DNA from: Pseudomonas tructae
GTDB lineage: Bacteria > Pseudomonadota > Gammaproteobacteria > Pseudomonadales > Pseudomonadaceae
Direction of reading: 5' to 3'
Assembly (NCBI RefSeq): GCF_004214895.1
Contig: NZ_CP035952.1
Span: 2,676,501 to 2,740,500, forward strand
Length of the DNA: 64,000 nt
Shown: in pieces, positions 26,082-35,110 of the stretch
Layout: each line of letters starts with the position of its first letter
How positions within the stretch are numbered: the stretch's first letter is position 1
Translations under genes and position numbers: made by a program
The notes under the pieces: model-generated
What the model saw: the letters and a program-made list of their open reading frames with translations, nothing else
Told to the model about the DNA's origin: nothing
Databases searched by the model: none

Positions 26082-28696
26082 CAGAAGTCGTAACGGACTT
26101 TCGCCGAGAACACGTCAGCATCGAAGCCCGACTTGCCAATGTAGTCGTAGTTGACGCCCAGGGTCACCGCGCCCAGCTTGTAATCGGCACCTACGCCGGC
26201 TTCATAGCTGTCACGCGCCGCCTTGGCACCGCTGGTCACGAACGGCGTGCTGCCGAGCAGGAAGGTCGAGGTGCTCTTGGCTTCGTCAGCGGCGAAGTCG
26301 TGATAGGCCATCAGCTTGGCTTGCGGCTCCAGGGTACCTGCGCCCAATGGGAAGCTGCCGGCCACACGCAGGCCTGCACCCAGCTCGATGGCCTCGTAAC
26401 GCTGGTCTTCGACTTTCAAGGCTGCCGAAGAACCCTTCTCGCGGTAGCCGTCGATGTTGACCAGGCTGTAACGGGCGGCCAGGCGCGGTTCAACCAGCAT
26501 CTGCGAGTTGATGTGGTAGGTGTAGCCACCGACCAGGTTCAGGCCCAGCAGGTCGCTGTCGTAGTTGGCCTTGGCGCGGGTGCCGGCGATGGAGCGGGTG
26601 CTTTCATTGTCGTTGACGCCGTAGGTCAGGCTGGCATCGACGAAATAGTTGCCCTGCTCGAAGCCGCCGTACAGGGTGAAGGCATGGCTGTCGACTTCAG
26701 TCTGGTTACCGCTTTTGCCGTTGACGTCGGTATTGATGAAGCTGTAAGCCAGGCCCAGGGTCAGGTTGTCGTTGAGCTTGCCATCGGCACCGACCGCGAT
26801 ACCGCGACTGTAGGCGTTGTAGCCCGCCACGCCGTCGCGCAGGTCCTGGCTGGCGTCGCTGTACAGGGTCTGCACCCAGACGCCGGTTTCCTTGAAGCCT
26901 TCACCCGAGGAGGCGCCGCGCAGGGCGCTTGTGCGGTTGCCGGTGACGTTGCTCACCAGGTTCTGGCTGGTGGTGGCGGCCTGGGTCGCGCCGCCGTTGG
27001 TTTCCGGGGTCAGTTCCGAGGCCAGCTTGGCGACCTGGGCCTCATCGGCGTTGAGCAGGGCCTGCTTGAACGGGTCGTTGTCGGCCAGCTTGCCGATCAT
27101 GCCGTCGGCGGTCAGGCTGCCGAGGGCTTGCTGGCTGTTGGCCGAGCCGCCCTGGTTGGTGATGATCTGATCGACTTCTTCCTTGCCTTTGCCGGTGACG
27201 ACGGCCACTACCTGCTGGTTGTCGACGGTGTAGCTGTCGACCTTGAGCAGCGCAGAAGTGCTGACCAGGTTGAGTTTGGCATTCGGGTCGACGGTTTCGC
27301 CGTCTGCGCCGAGCAGCTCGATCCGGCCGGCTTCGAGCAGTTTGTAGGTACTGCCATTGGCGTTGAAATCTTCGCCTTTGGCCGCCAGTTGCAGCTGCGC
27401 GCCCTGGCCGAACTGAGTGGTGCCGGTGACCTTGAGCACGGCGCTGCTGGCGTTGGTGGCGTTGCTCAGGTTCAGGCCCAGGGCAGAGTTGCCGGCGACG
27501 TACAGGTTGCCGTCGATGCTGGTGTGTGGGGCTTCGAGGGTCAGGGTGGTTTTGCGGTCGTCGCTTGCGCTGCCGACCTCGATCCAGCCGCCGTCCTTGA
27601 GGCGAATGTTGGAGCCATCAGCACGGCTGTCGGTGCCAGTGAAGGAAGTATCGCCTTCGACATCGATGTTGCTCAGGTCGATCAGGTTGCCGACGATGAC
27701 GCTGCCTTTTCGCAAGATCAGCTCGACCGGGCGGTTGCTTTCCGAGGCGTCGATGGCTTCATCGGCAGAGATGATCGTACCGTTGTTGAAAACGTTGAAG
27801 TCGCCATGCTCCTTGTACCAGGGCTGGGCGCCCGGGCCGTCGAAGTCACTGAAACCGATGGCGATGGCGGCGTCTTCGGCGCGGATGGTGCCGGTGTTGA
27901 TCAGGTGGTTGTTCATACCGGTGAAGCTGGCACCATCGATACGGATGCCCTCGGCGTCATCGCCATTGGCAATGATGGTGCCGTGGTTCTCGATGCCGAT
28001 CAAGTCGACCATGTCGGTGTGCATGCCCGAGCCACTGCTAGTGGCGTCGATGCCGGTGGCGCCTGCGCCGGTGACTTCGATCAGGCCGCGATTGATGACC
28101 TTGCCGAGGATCTCGCCGCCTTCAAGGTTGATGCCTTTGGCATCTTCACCCTTGGCGATGATCTTGCCGCTGGCGTCATTGAGCAGGTTGCCCTTGATCA
28201 CCGACGATCCGGAGAAGTCCAGGGCACGGGCGACGTCGCGGCCGCCACCGTCGGTCAGTGGAGCACCTTCTGCGTAGAGCAGGCCTTGGTTGATGACGCT
28301 GCCGCCGATCTTGGCCGGGTCGATCATCAGCGCGTTGGCGCCACCGCCGATGGCCGAGATGCTGCCCTTGTTGATCACGTCGCCGCCGATGCTATTGGCG
28401 ACCCAGGGTTGCGTGCCTTCCCAGACATCCATGTCGACGCCACCGGCGAAGTCACCGGTGCTGTTGATGGTGGCGTTGAGAATCAGGTCTTTCTCGATGC
28501 TTGAGCCATTGAGTTCGATGGCATCTTCATCGCTGCCGCCGGTGTAGGCACCGTTGATCTCAAGATTGCCGCTGTAGCGTTGGTGTTCGCTCTTGAAGCC
28601 TGCGTTGGTCAGCTGGACAGTTTCGGCGAGGGCGGGCAGGGCAGTGGCGGTTACGGCCAGGGCGAGCAGGGTCTTGCGGAACATCACAGGAGTCAC
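26081..28696 (-). CDS. Classical (type Va) autotransporter, GTG start
   Basis: 871 residues. A signal peptide ends A-L-P-A-L-A-E near residue 25. The passenger (about 25-590) is built of short beta-helix turns with recurring N-x-G-T/S-I elements (I-E-N-H-G-T-I-I-A-N-G, L-I-N-T-G-T-I-R-A, F-N-N-G-T-I-I-S-A). The C-terminal autotransporter barrel (about 600-871) starts near G-V-W-V-Q-T-L-Y-S-D and ends in aromatic A-K-V-R-Y-D-F as expected for BAM recognition. The GTG at 28696 is chosen because AAGGAT lies six bases upstream; the ATG four codons later has no such site. No protease triad was recognised in the passenger; adhesion or self-association is likely. Confidence 0.88.
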   Translation of the reverse strand: MTPVMFRKTLLALAVTATALPALAETVQLTNAGFKSEHQRYSGNLEINGAYTGGSDEDAIELNGSSIEKDLILNATINSTGDFAGGVDMDVWEGTQPWVANSIGGDVINKGSISAIGGGANALMIDPAKIGGSVINQGLLYAEGAPLTDGGGRDVARALDFSGSSVIKGNLLNDASGKIIAKGEDAKGINLEGGEILGKVINRGLIEVTGAGATGIDATSSGSGMHTDMVDLIGIENHGTIIANGDDAEGIRIDGASFTGMNNHLINTGTIRAEDAAIAIGFSDFDGPGAQPWYKEHGDFNVFNNGTIISADEAIDASESNRPVELILRKGSVIVGNLIDLSNIDVEGDTSFTGTDSRADGSNIRLKDGGWIEVGSASDDRKTTLTLEAPHTSIDGNLYVAGNSALGLNLSNATNASSAVLKVTGTTQFGQGAQLQLAAKGEDFNANGSTYKLLEAGRIELLGADGETVDPNAKLNLVSTSALLKVDSYTVDNQQVVAVVTGKGKEEVDQIITNQGGSANSQQALGSLTADGMIGKLADNDPFKQALLNADEAQVAKLASELTPETNGGATQAATTSQNLVSNVTGNRTSALRGASSGEGFKETGVWVQTLYSDASQDLRDGVAGYNAYSRGIAVGADGKLNDNLTLGLAYSFINTDVNGKSGNQTEVDSHAFTLYGGFEQGNYFVDASLTYGVNDNESTRSIAGTRAKANYDSDLLGLNLVGGYTYHINSQMLVEPRLAARYSLVNIDGYREKGSSAALKVEDQRYEAIELGAGLRVAGSFPLGAGTLEPQAKLMAYHDFAADEAKSTSTFLLGSTPFVTSGAKAARDSYEAGVGADYKLGAVTLGVNYDYIGKSGFDADVFSAKVRYDF

Positions 28697-28840
28697 GGTT
28701 TAATCCTTTAACGGCGTGTTGAGTGCTTCGCTTCCGTGCGGGGCTGGACTTCGCTGCATTAAAAAAGGCGGTGCCACGCAGAAGAGCGCGGCGATGGTAA
28801 ATTAGTTGACGTCAAAATGATATCACTGAAGAAAAACGGC

Positions 28841-28896
28841 GCAAGGCCCCCCACTGTGGGAGCGGCCTTGCGCCGCGATGGGCTGCGAAGCAGCCC
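28841..28896. repeat. REP-like palindromic element
   Basis: Contains GCAAGGC...GCCTTGC pairing around a CTGTGGGAGCGGCC core typical of Pseudomonas REP sequences, and a second perfect hairpin GGGCTGC-GAA-GCAGCCC (28880-28896). It lies 20 bases beyond the M20 peptidase stop and may also serve as its terminator. Confidence 0.7.
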
Positions 28897-28915
28897 TGGG
28901 TAGACAGCAGCAGGA

Positions 28916-30655
28916 TCAAAGCTTGGGCAATTGCCCCACACGCCCCATCATTTCCGTCACCACCTGCAGGTCCAGCAGGAACTGCTCCACGGTCTTGAAC
29001 TCGTTGTCGTTGTGCCCGGTGTACTTGACGTCGGGCATGGCCAGGCCGAACTGCACGCCATTGGGCAATTCGTGCACCGAGGTGGCGCCGGCGGAGGTGC
29101 CGAACTCGTGCTTCATCCCCAGGTTTTCGCTGGCCACGGCCAGCAGCGCCTTGACCCATTCACCCTCGGGGTTGCGGAACATCGGCGCGGCGATCGAGTA
29201 ATCGAAGGTCGGTGCGATATGGCTCTGCTTGCTCCAGGCACCCAGCTTGTCGGCGATTTCTTTCTTCAAGACTTCCGGGCTCTTGCCCTTGGGCACGCGC
29301 AGGTTGACCGCCAGCTTCAAGGCCTTGTCGTCCAGGCCGACGTAGGTCAGCGAGGTGGTCAGCGGGCCCATGAAGCTGTCGGAGAAGCCGACACCCAGTT
29401 TGCCGCCCAGGTAGTCCAGGCCCCAGTTGTCGGCAGCGTAACGGGCGGCGTCGGTGATGTGGTTGTGCTTGAGCGCGACCTTGCCGTCGAGGCTATTGAT
29501 GAAGTCGAGCATCCGCGCCACCGGGTTGACCCCGGACTCAGGCTCGGAGGAGTGCGCCGAGACGCCGGTGACCGTCAGCTTGACGTCCTTGCCATCGACC
29601 TTGGCGCTGACCTCGAAGTTGCCGCCATTGGCCTTGGCGTACTGAACACCGGCTTTTTGCAGGGCCGCCGCCAGCTCGGCAGGCTTGTCGGTCACCAGAG
29701 TGGCCACCGAGGTCGAAGGGATCTGGTTGGTGGCCAGGCCGCCGGTCAAGCCGGTGATTTCGGCGCCTTTGCCGTCGCCTGCGCGGCGGGCAAAGCTGGC
29801 CATGACCGTGCCGTAACCTTTCTCGGCGATCACCACCGGGTAACCACCGTCCAGTGCCAGGTTGTAGTTGGGTGTCGGGTTGCGTTCGAAGTAGTAGGGG
29901 ATGGCGTCGCCGCTGGTCTCTTCGGTGGTGTCGACCAGCAGCTTGAAGTTGCGTGCCAGCGGCAGCTTTTCTTCCTTGATGATCTTCATGGCGTACATCG
30001 CCACGACGATGCCGTTCTTGTCGTCTTCGGTGCCGCGGCCATACATGCGGTCGCCCACCAGAGTGACCTTGAACGGGTCGAGGCGGGTGCCATCCTTGAG
30101 CACCCAGTTCTCCGGCGTCACCGGCACCACGTCGGCATGGGCGTGAATACCGACCACTTCATCGCCCTGGCCTTCCAGGGAGATTTCATAGACACGGTTG
30201 TCGATGTTACGGAAGTTCAGGTTGAAGGCCTGGGCCAGGTCCTTGATCTTTGCCGCGATCTTGATGAACTCGGGGTTGTCGTGCTGCTCGACGCCCTCGA
30301 CGCGGAAGGTCGGAATGGCCACCAGCTCACGCAGGGTCTGGGTGGCCGCCGCGCCGTACTTGACCCGGGCATAGATACCCAGCAAGCGATGGATTTCGTT
30401 CTGCTGCTCGGCCGTCAGCGGCTTGTTGCCGAGAAACGCGGCGATGCTCTGGTCGAGCTTGTCGGCCTTGGCCAGATCGCTTTTCGCCACACTGGCGAGG
30501 AACTGGCGGAAGTCCTTGACCGAAGCGTCAGTGAAACTCTTGAGGATGGCCGCGCTTTGCTGTGGGGTGATGTTGGCAAGGGCAGGCGAGGTGACCGATG
30601 CCAGGCCAGCGAACACAAGGGTGGCCGCAGCCAGTTTTTTCAGGGCGAAATTCAT
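28916..30655 (-). CDS. Periplasmic M20-family dipeptidase
   Basis: 579 residues with a Sec signal peptide (M-N-F-A-L-K-K-L-A-A-A-T-L ... S-P-A-L-A). The M20/Sapep-like metallopeptidase motifs are G-I-H-A-H-A-D-V-V-P (first zinc His with neighbouring Asp), G-R-G-T-E-D-D-K-N-G (bridging Asp), D-T-T-E-E-T-S-G-D (catalytic Glu pair) and a late T-G-H-N-D-N-E-F zinc His. A dimerisation/lid domain is inserted between. It probably cleaves dipeptides in the periplasm. An in-frame start exists 69 codons upstream but the signal peptide fixes the ATG at 30655. It stands alone, with a REP at its end. Confidence 0.88.
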   Translation of the reverse strand: MNFALKKLAAATLVFAGLASVTSPALANITPQQSAAILKSFTDASVKDFRQFLASVAKSDLAKADKLDQSIAAFLGNKPLTAEQQNEIHRLLGIYARVKYGAAATQTLRELVAIPTFRVEGVEQHDNPEFIKIAAKIKDLAQAFNLNFRNIDNRVYEISLEGQGDEVVGIHAHADVVPVTPENWVLKDGTRLDPFKVTLVGDRMYGRGTEDDKNGIVVAMYAMKIIKEEKLPLARNFKLLVDTTEETSGDAIPYYFERNPTPNYNLALDGGYPVVIAEKGYGTVMASFARRAGDGKGAEITGLTGGLATNQIPSTSVATLVTDKPAELAAALQKAGVQYAKANGGNFEVSAKVDGKDVKLTVTGVSAHSSEPESGVNPVARMLDFINSLDGKVALKHNHITDAARYAADNWGLDYLGGKLGVGFSDSFMGPLTTSLTYVGLDDKALKLAVNLRVPKGKSPEVLKKEIADKLGAWSKQSHIAPTFDYSIAAPMFRNPEGEWVKALLAVASENLGMKHEFGTSAGATSVHELPNGVQFGLAMPDVKYTGHNDNEFKTVEQFLLDLQVVTEMMGRVGQLPKL

Positions 30656-30811
30656 TGCGGGGGACATTCCTTTGCAGGCAAGTGATGAGAAAGGATGAAT
30701 GCAACAAAACTTTTCCAAGCTACCACCACGGCGGGTGACACGGGAGCCCCTGAAATGGGATGTGTCGCACAGAAATGTAAAAGCGGCGCAGAATCGCAAA
30801 AGCCATGCGCG

Positions 30812-30890
30812 CTGTAGGCGCGGGCTTGCCCCGCGATGCGTTCTGCCAGGCGAACATCGCATCGCGAGGCAAGCTCGCTCCCACCTGGAA
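30812..30890. repeat. REP pair (REPIN-like)
   Basis: Two REP-type cores in opposite orientation: GCGCGGGCTTGCCCCGCGATGCG (first unit, ending 30840) and CGCATCGCGAGGCAAGCTCG (starting 30858), with CGCGATGCG/CGCATCGCG as inverted ends. It lies in the 314-base gap between the M20 gene and the CopD-like gene; that gap otherwise holds the Anr-type site at 30895. Confidence 0.7.
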
Positions 30891-30894
30891 TTAG

Positions 30895-30908
30895 TTGACT
30901 GCCGTCAA
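30895..30908 (+). promoter_or_regulatory. Anr/Dnr-type site before CopD-like gene 1
   Basis: TTGAC-TGCC-GTCAA is a perfect dyad that matches the Fnr/Anr consensus TTGAT-N4-ATCAA except for the symmetric T/A to C/G change. It lies about 60 bases before the ATG at 30970. Confidence 0.65.
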
Positions 30909-30969
30909 CCGCCCAGGCCTGCCGCTGCGCTAGTCTGGACCTCAGCGCCAGCCACCCGCCGAGGCCCCG

Positions 30970-31413
30970 ATGCTCTACCCGCTGCTGTTAACCCTGCATC
31001 TGTTCGCCGCAGTGATCTTCATCGGTACGGTGTTCTTCGAGGTGCTGTTCCTGGAACACATCCGCAAGCAGCTACCGGCCAAGCTCATGCTGCTGTTGGA
31101 ACAAGCCATCGGCCAACGCGCCCGGCAACTGATGCCCTGGGTGCTGCTGGTGCTGTTCGGCGCCGGGGCAGGGATGGTCGCCCTGCGCTATGCGCCGCTG
31201 CTGGCCGCGCCCTTGGCGTCGTCCTTTGCCACCTTGCTGCTGCTCAAGATTGCCCTCGCTGCCAGCGTCCTGGTGCATTTTCTGGCGGCCATGCTGTTGT
31301 TCAGGAGCGGGCGCATGAGCAGTGGCCGGGTGAAGTTCATTCACCACAGTGTGTTCATCCATCTGCTGCTGATCCTGTTGCTGGCCAAGGCCATGTTCTA
31401 CCTGAGCTGGTAG
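30970..31413 (+). CDS. CopD-like four-helix membrane protein (copy 1)
   Basis: A 147-residue integral membrane protein with four predicted helices (about 5-25, 55-75, 85-110, 122-145). Conserved polar positions include the first-helix H in L-T-L-H-L-F-A-A and histidines near V-L-V-H-F-L and I-H-H-S-V-F-I-H, consistent with heme or copper ligation in CopD-like/b-type proteins. A paralogue lies at 49757-50194 (both contain L-x-A-x-I-F/A-F-I-G-T-x-F-F-E-V near the start and L-L-A-K-A-M-F-Y at the end). Being flanked by an Anr-type site and the hemN-type genes suggests a role in anaerobic respiration or NO handling; the exact function is unknown. Confidence 0.75.
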   Translation: MLYPLLLTLHLFAAVIFIGTVFFEVLFLEHIRKQLPAKLMLLLEQAIGQRARQLMPWVLLVLFGAGAGMVALRYAPLLAAPLASSFATLLLLKIALAASVLVHFLAAMLLFRSGRMSSGRVKFIHHSVFIHLLLILLLAKAMFYLSW

Positions 31414-31428
31414 CCACCCGCGCGGCGC

Positions 31429-31442
31429 TTGATGCAAATCAA
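31429..31442 (+). promoter_or_regulatory. Anr/Dnr box before the hemN-like pair
   Basis: TTGAT-GCAA-ATCAA, a perfect match to the Fnr/Anr/Dnr consensus, centred about 66 bases before the ATG at 31502. Confidence 0.88.
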
Positions 31443-31501
31443 GGCCTGCAGGCCGGACTCGGCGGACACTGAGGCTCCGTAGCCCGTCTCGGAGCCCCGC
31501 C

Positions 31502-32836
31502 ATGCTTGATCCACTCCATCGCCACTGGCAGCAGACCACCGCGCACGGGCACTGGCCGGGTGAGCCTGGGGGGCATGCCGATACCCGCAGGTTCCATGCC
31601 GGCATCGGTTCGCTGGATGCCCTGCGTGCCCTGCGCGCCAGCCGCCAGCAGCACCGGCCCTTGTCGTTGAGCGTGCAGTTGCCGGCCGGCCTCGGTGGCG
31701 AGCAGCAGGACGCCTACCTGCGCTGCCTGCAACGGGAGATTGCCCTGGTGGGCTGCCACCTGGGCGCCGACCAGCGCATCGAGCAGTTTCAACTCAGTGG
31801 TGCCACCCCGAGTGCCCAGGTGCTGCAAGGGTTGATGGAGCAACTGCGCAGGCGCTTCAACTTTCTTGAACACGAACTGGGCGACTACGGCGTCGAAGTC
31901 GATTTGCACCACACCGACTGGGCGACCATGGGCTTGCTGCGTGACCTGGGTTTCAACCATGTCAGCATCGGGGTGCCCGATTGTCGCCAGGACGCGCTGC
32001 CGTCGCCCGCCCGCTGCCAGAACCCGGCGCCGATTCACTCGCTGATCGATGCGGCGCGCACCTTCGATTTTCGTTCGGTGAGCGTCGACCTTGGCTACGG
32101 TCACGCCTGGCAGACCCTGGACAGCTTCGCCCGCAAGCTGGCCACCCTGATCGAGCTTGAGCCTGACCGCCTGCAGGTCTTCGATTATGCAAAGCCACCG
32201 GCGCGTTATGCCCACAGCGCCCGGCAAGCGCCGTGCAGCCCGGCTGACAAGGCCCGGATGCGTCAGCTGTGTTTTGCCCAGTTGCTCGCCGCAGGCTACC
32301 AGCACATCGGCCTGGGCCAGTTCGTGCGCGCCGACGACGACCTGGCCATCGCCCAGGAACGCGGGCGCCTGCGCCGCAATTGCCAGGGTTTCACCCGGCA
32401 CGGTTACTGCGACCACGTTGGCCTGGGCCTTGGCGCCATCAGCCAGTTCGACGAGCTCTACACCCAGAATGCCCTGACGCTTGCGCACTACCTGCAAGCG
32501 CTTGGCAACGACCAGCTGGCCACCTGTCGAGGCTGGCGCTGTGAGGCCGATGACCAGCTGCGCCAACGGCTGGCCGAGCGCCTGGCCTGTGACCTGGAGC
32601 TGGATATCCAGGCCTTCGAGGCCCGTTACGGGGTGGACTTTACCCAGTACTTCGCCAGCGCCTGGTGCCAGCTGGAGGCCATGAGCCGGGCCGGGCTGGT
32701 TGAGCTGTCAGTGCGTTACATCAGCATATTGCCCGCCGGCCGTGTGGAAGTGGATGCCATCTGCCAGTTGTTCGCACCGAGCAGCCCGGGGCTTTCCCTC
32801 CATCAGCAATGGGTCGACCACGATGCCAGCCTTTGA
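31502..32836 (+). CDS. HemN-like protein lacking the radical-SAM cluster motif
   Basis: 444 residues, clearly related to the HemN encoded next to it: S-V-S-V-D-L-G-Y-G, L-E-P-D-R-L-Q-V-F-D-Y-A, A-G-Y-Q-H-I-G-L, G-F-T-R-H-G-Y-C-D-H-V-G-L-G-L-G-A-I and the HemN C-terminal domain all align by eye. The N-terminal Y-x-H-I-P-F-C-x3-C-x2-C segment is replaced by L-S-V-Q-L-P-A-G-L-G-G and the SAM-binding G-G-G-T-P by S-G-A-T-P. It cannot bind the usual 4Fe-4S cluster, so it is not a standard coproporphyrinogen oxidase; a regulatory, heme-trafficking or partner role is possible. GGAG lies before the ATG at 31502, an Anr box precedes it, and its end overlaps hemN by 14 bases. Confidence 0.85.
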   Translation: MLDPLHRHWQQTTAHGHWPGEPGGHADTRRFHAGIGSLDALRALRASRQQHRPLSLSVQLPAGLGGEQQDAYLRCLQREIALVGCHLGADQRIEQFQLSGATPSAQVLQGLMEQLRRRFNFLEHELGDYGVEVDLHHTDWATMGLLRDLGFNHVSIGVPDCRQDALPSPARCQNPAPIHSLIDAARTFDFRSVSVDLGYGHAWQTLDSFARKLATLIELEPDRLQVFDYAKPPARYAHSARQAPCSPADKARMRQLCFAQLLAAGYQHIGLGQFVRADDDLAIAQERGRLRRNCQGFTRHGYCDHVGLGLGAISQFDELYTQNALTLAHYLQALGNDQLATCRGWRCEADDQLRQRLAERLACDLELDIQAFEARYGVDFTQYFASAWCQLEAMSRAGLVELSVRYISILPAGRVEVDAICQLFAPSSPGLSLHQQWVDHDASL

Positions 32837-34208
32837 ATTCAACCGCGCCCTGGTGAAAAAGTACGACCGTCCGGGGCCACGCTACACCTCCTATCCGACC
32901 GCGCCGCAGTTTCATCAGGCCTTCGCCCTCGATGATTACCTGCAAGCGGTGCAGGCCAGCAACCAGGGCGCTGCAACCAAACCGCTGTCGGCCTATATCC
33001 ACATCCCGTTCTGCCAGAGCCTGTGCTACTACTGCGCCTGCAACAAGATCATCACCCGCAAGACCCATCGCGCGGCCGAGTACCTGGGCTACCTCAAGCG
33101 TGAGATTGCCATGCAGGGCGCGCTGTTCGAACGCAGCCGCAAATTGACCCAACTGCACCTGGGCGGCGGTACGCCGACCTACCTGAGCAACGCCCAACTG
33201 GCCGAGCTGATGGACTGCCTGCACCAGGCGTTCAACCTCGACGACAGCGATGCTCACGAGTTTTCCATCGAGGTCGATCCGCGCACCATCAGCACCGGGC
33301 AGGTTCAAATGCTGCGCGGCCTGGGCTTCAACCGCCTGAGCTTCGGCGTGCAGGATTTCGACGCCGATGTGCAGGCGGCGGTCAATCGCCGGCAAAGCGA
33401 GGCACAGATCTACGCCCTGGTGGCGGCAGCGCGCCAGGCGCGCTTCAAATCGGTCAGTGTCGACCTGATCTACGGCCTGCCATTGCAAACCGTGCACAGC
33501 TTCGATGTGACCTTGAGCAAGATCATTGACCTGCGCCCGGATCGCATCGCCGCCTACAGCTACGCACACCTGCCTGAACAGGTGCGGGCGCAACGGATGA
33601 TCCGTCCACAAGACATGCCACCACCAGAGCGCAAGCTGGAGCTGCTGGAGCTGACCATCCAGCGCCTGACCGAGGCCGGTTACGTGTACATCGGCATGGA
33701 CCATTTCGCCTTGCCCGACGACGAGCTGGCCCTGGCCCGCGCCAACGGCACCCTGCAGCGCAACTTCCAGGGCTACTCGACCCATGCCGACTGTGACCTG
33801 ATCGGGCTGGGCGTGTCGGCCATCGGCAAGGTCGGCGACAGTTACAGCCAGAGCGTCAAGCTGCTCTCCCAATACTATGCGCGGCTCGACCAGGGCCTGC
33901 TGCCGATCCAGCGCGGCTACCGCCTCAACGCCGACGATGTGCTGCGCCGCGAGGTGATCAACCAGCTGATGTGCCATGGCCGGGTCGACTTCGCTCAGTT
34001 GGAAGCGGCCCATGGGATCCGCTTCAACGACTACTTCGCCGATGCCCTGGGGCAGTTGGCCGAGCAGGTGGATGACCAACTGCTGACCCTGGGGCAGGAT
34101 GCCCTGCAGTTGCTGCCCCAGGGCCACTTGATGATGCGCAACACCGCCATGGCGTTTGACGCCTACCTTGGCGGCGGGCGCCAGGGTCAGTTTTCCAGGA
34201 CGGTCTGA
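32823..34208 (+). CDS. hemN: Oxygen-independent coproporphyrinogen III oxidase
   Basis: A 461-residue radical-SAM enzyme that decarboxylates coproporphyrinogen III to protoporphyrinogen IX without oxygen. The cluster motif C64-x3-C68-x2-C71 with the extra C73 is intact ([16 protein letters not shown]), as are [15 protein letters not shown] and the HemN C-terminal domain. Full family length. It overlaps the HemN-like gene by 14 bases and shares its Anr box, and it converges on nirE with a 22-base overlap of coding ends. It supplies heme for cytochromes c and b under denitrifying conditions. Confidence 0.95.
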   Translation: MPAFEFNRALVKKYDRPGPRYTSYPTAPQFHQAFALDDYLQAVQASNQGAATKPLSAYIHIPFCQSLCYYCACNKIITRKTHRAAEYLGYLKREIAMQGALFERSRKLTQLHLGGGTPTYLSNAQLAELMDCLHQAFNLDDSDAHEFSIEVDPRTISTGQVQMLRGLGFNRLSFGVQDFDADVQAAVNRRQSEAQIYALVAAARQARFKSVSVDLIYGLPLQTVHSFDVTLSKIIDLRPDRIAAYSYAHLPEQVRAQRMIRPQDMPPPERKLELLELTIQRLTEAGYVYIGMDHFALPDDELALARANGTLQRNFQGYSTHADCDLIGLGVSAIGKVGDSYSQSVKLLSQYYARLDQGLLPIQRGYRLNADDVLRREVINQLMCHGRVDFAQLEAAHGIRFNDYFADALGQLAEQVDDQLLTLGQDALQLLPQGHLMMRNTAMAFDAYLGGGRQGQFSRTV

Positions 34209-35038
34209 GCGGGCGTAAGCTGCGCTGCAGTCTGCCGGCTGGAAAAGCTTGCCGGGTAGCGCAGCGTCTGCTCGGCGAACAACCCGACCACCTTGCCGAT
34301 CACGGTCAAGGTCGGAGTCGCGGCAGGGCAGTGCCGGGCCAGCGTCGGCAACTGCCCGAGGGTGCCGCGCAGCACCTGCTGGTCGGCGCAGGTGCCGCGG
34401 CTGATCAGCGCCGCCGGGGTATCGGCAGCAAGCCCGGCAGCGATCAATTGCGCGCTGATCACCTGCAGGTTGGCCAGGCCCATGTAGAACACCAGGGTCT
34501 GGCTGTCGTCGGCCAGGCTCTGCCAGGGCAGGTTCAGTTCGCCATCGTGCTGCAGGTGACCGGTGACGAAGCGGCAGGAGTTGACCAGCTCGCGGTGGGT
34601 CAGGGGAATGCCGGCGTAGGCACTGCAGCCGGCAGCGGCCGTGATGCCCGGTACCACCTGGCAATCGATGCCCTGGTGCAGGAGAAACTCGAGCTCTTCG
34701 GCGCCGCGGCCGAAGACGAACGGGTCGCCGCCCTTGAGCCGCACCACGCGCAGGCCCTGGTTTGCCAGATCGACCAGCAGCTGGTTGATCTGCGCCTGGG
34801 GCAGGCTGTGATAGCCGCTGATCTTGCCAACGTAGTGGCGGTTGCAACCCGGCGGGATCAGCGCCAGCAGCTCGCTGCTGATCAAGCGGTCATAGACCAC
34901 CGCATCGGCCTGCATCAGCAGGCTCCAGGCGCGCAGGGTGAGCAGGCGCGGATCGCCGGGGCCGGCGCCGACCAGGGCCACCTCGCCCGGGTTGAAGGGC
35001 GAGTGCAGGGCTGCGGGTAGAACAGAGGCACAATGCAT
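34187..35038 (-). CDS. nirE: Uroporphyrinogen-III C-methyltransferase NirE
   Basis: A 283-residue SAM-dependent enzyme that methylates uroporphyrinogen III at C2 and C7 to precorrin-2, the entry to heme d1. Family motifs: [32 protein letters not shown] and [10 protein letters not shown]. It is the last gene of the nirS operon in this genome, 72 bases after nirJ. Assignment as NirE rather than a generic CobA/SumT rests on operon position. Confidence 0.92.
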   Translation of the reverse strand: MHCASVLPAALHSPFNPGEVALVGAGPGDPRLLTLRAWSLLMQADAVVYDRLISSELLALIPPGCNRHYVGKISGYHSLPQAQINQLLVDLANQGLRVVRLKGGDPFVFGRGAEELEFLLHQGIDCQVVPGITAAAGCSAYAGIPLTHRELVNSCRFVTGHLQHDGELNLPWQSLADDSQTLVFYMGLANLQVISAQLIAAGLAADTPAALISRGTCADQQVLRGTLGQLPTLARHCPAATPTLTVIGKVVGLFAEQTLRYPASFSSRQTAAQLTPAQTVLEN

Positions 35039-35110
35039 GAGGGCGCTCCTTGATCCATCATCAGGGGTGCCGGGGTGGCGGCTGTCTCGGCGCCTTGCCC
35101 GGTCAGGTTG

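Noticed and set aside
26057..28504. Long open frame (815 codons) antisense to the autotransporter
   Set aside because: It is a mirror of a GC-rich repetitive gene; low-complexity Gly/Val/Asp composition, no ribosome-binding site and no recognisable domain.
28804..28815. TTGACGTCAA as an Anr box before the autotransporter
   Set aside because: The two half-sites have no 4-base spacer, so it does not fit Fnr-type binding.
28931..30685. Open frame of 584 codons antisense to the M20 peptidase
   Set aside because: Codon-bias shadow; His/Gln/Val-rich translation without domain features, while the opposite strand encodes a complete M20 enzyme with signal peptide.
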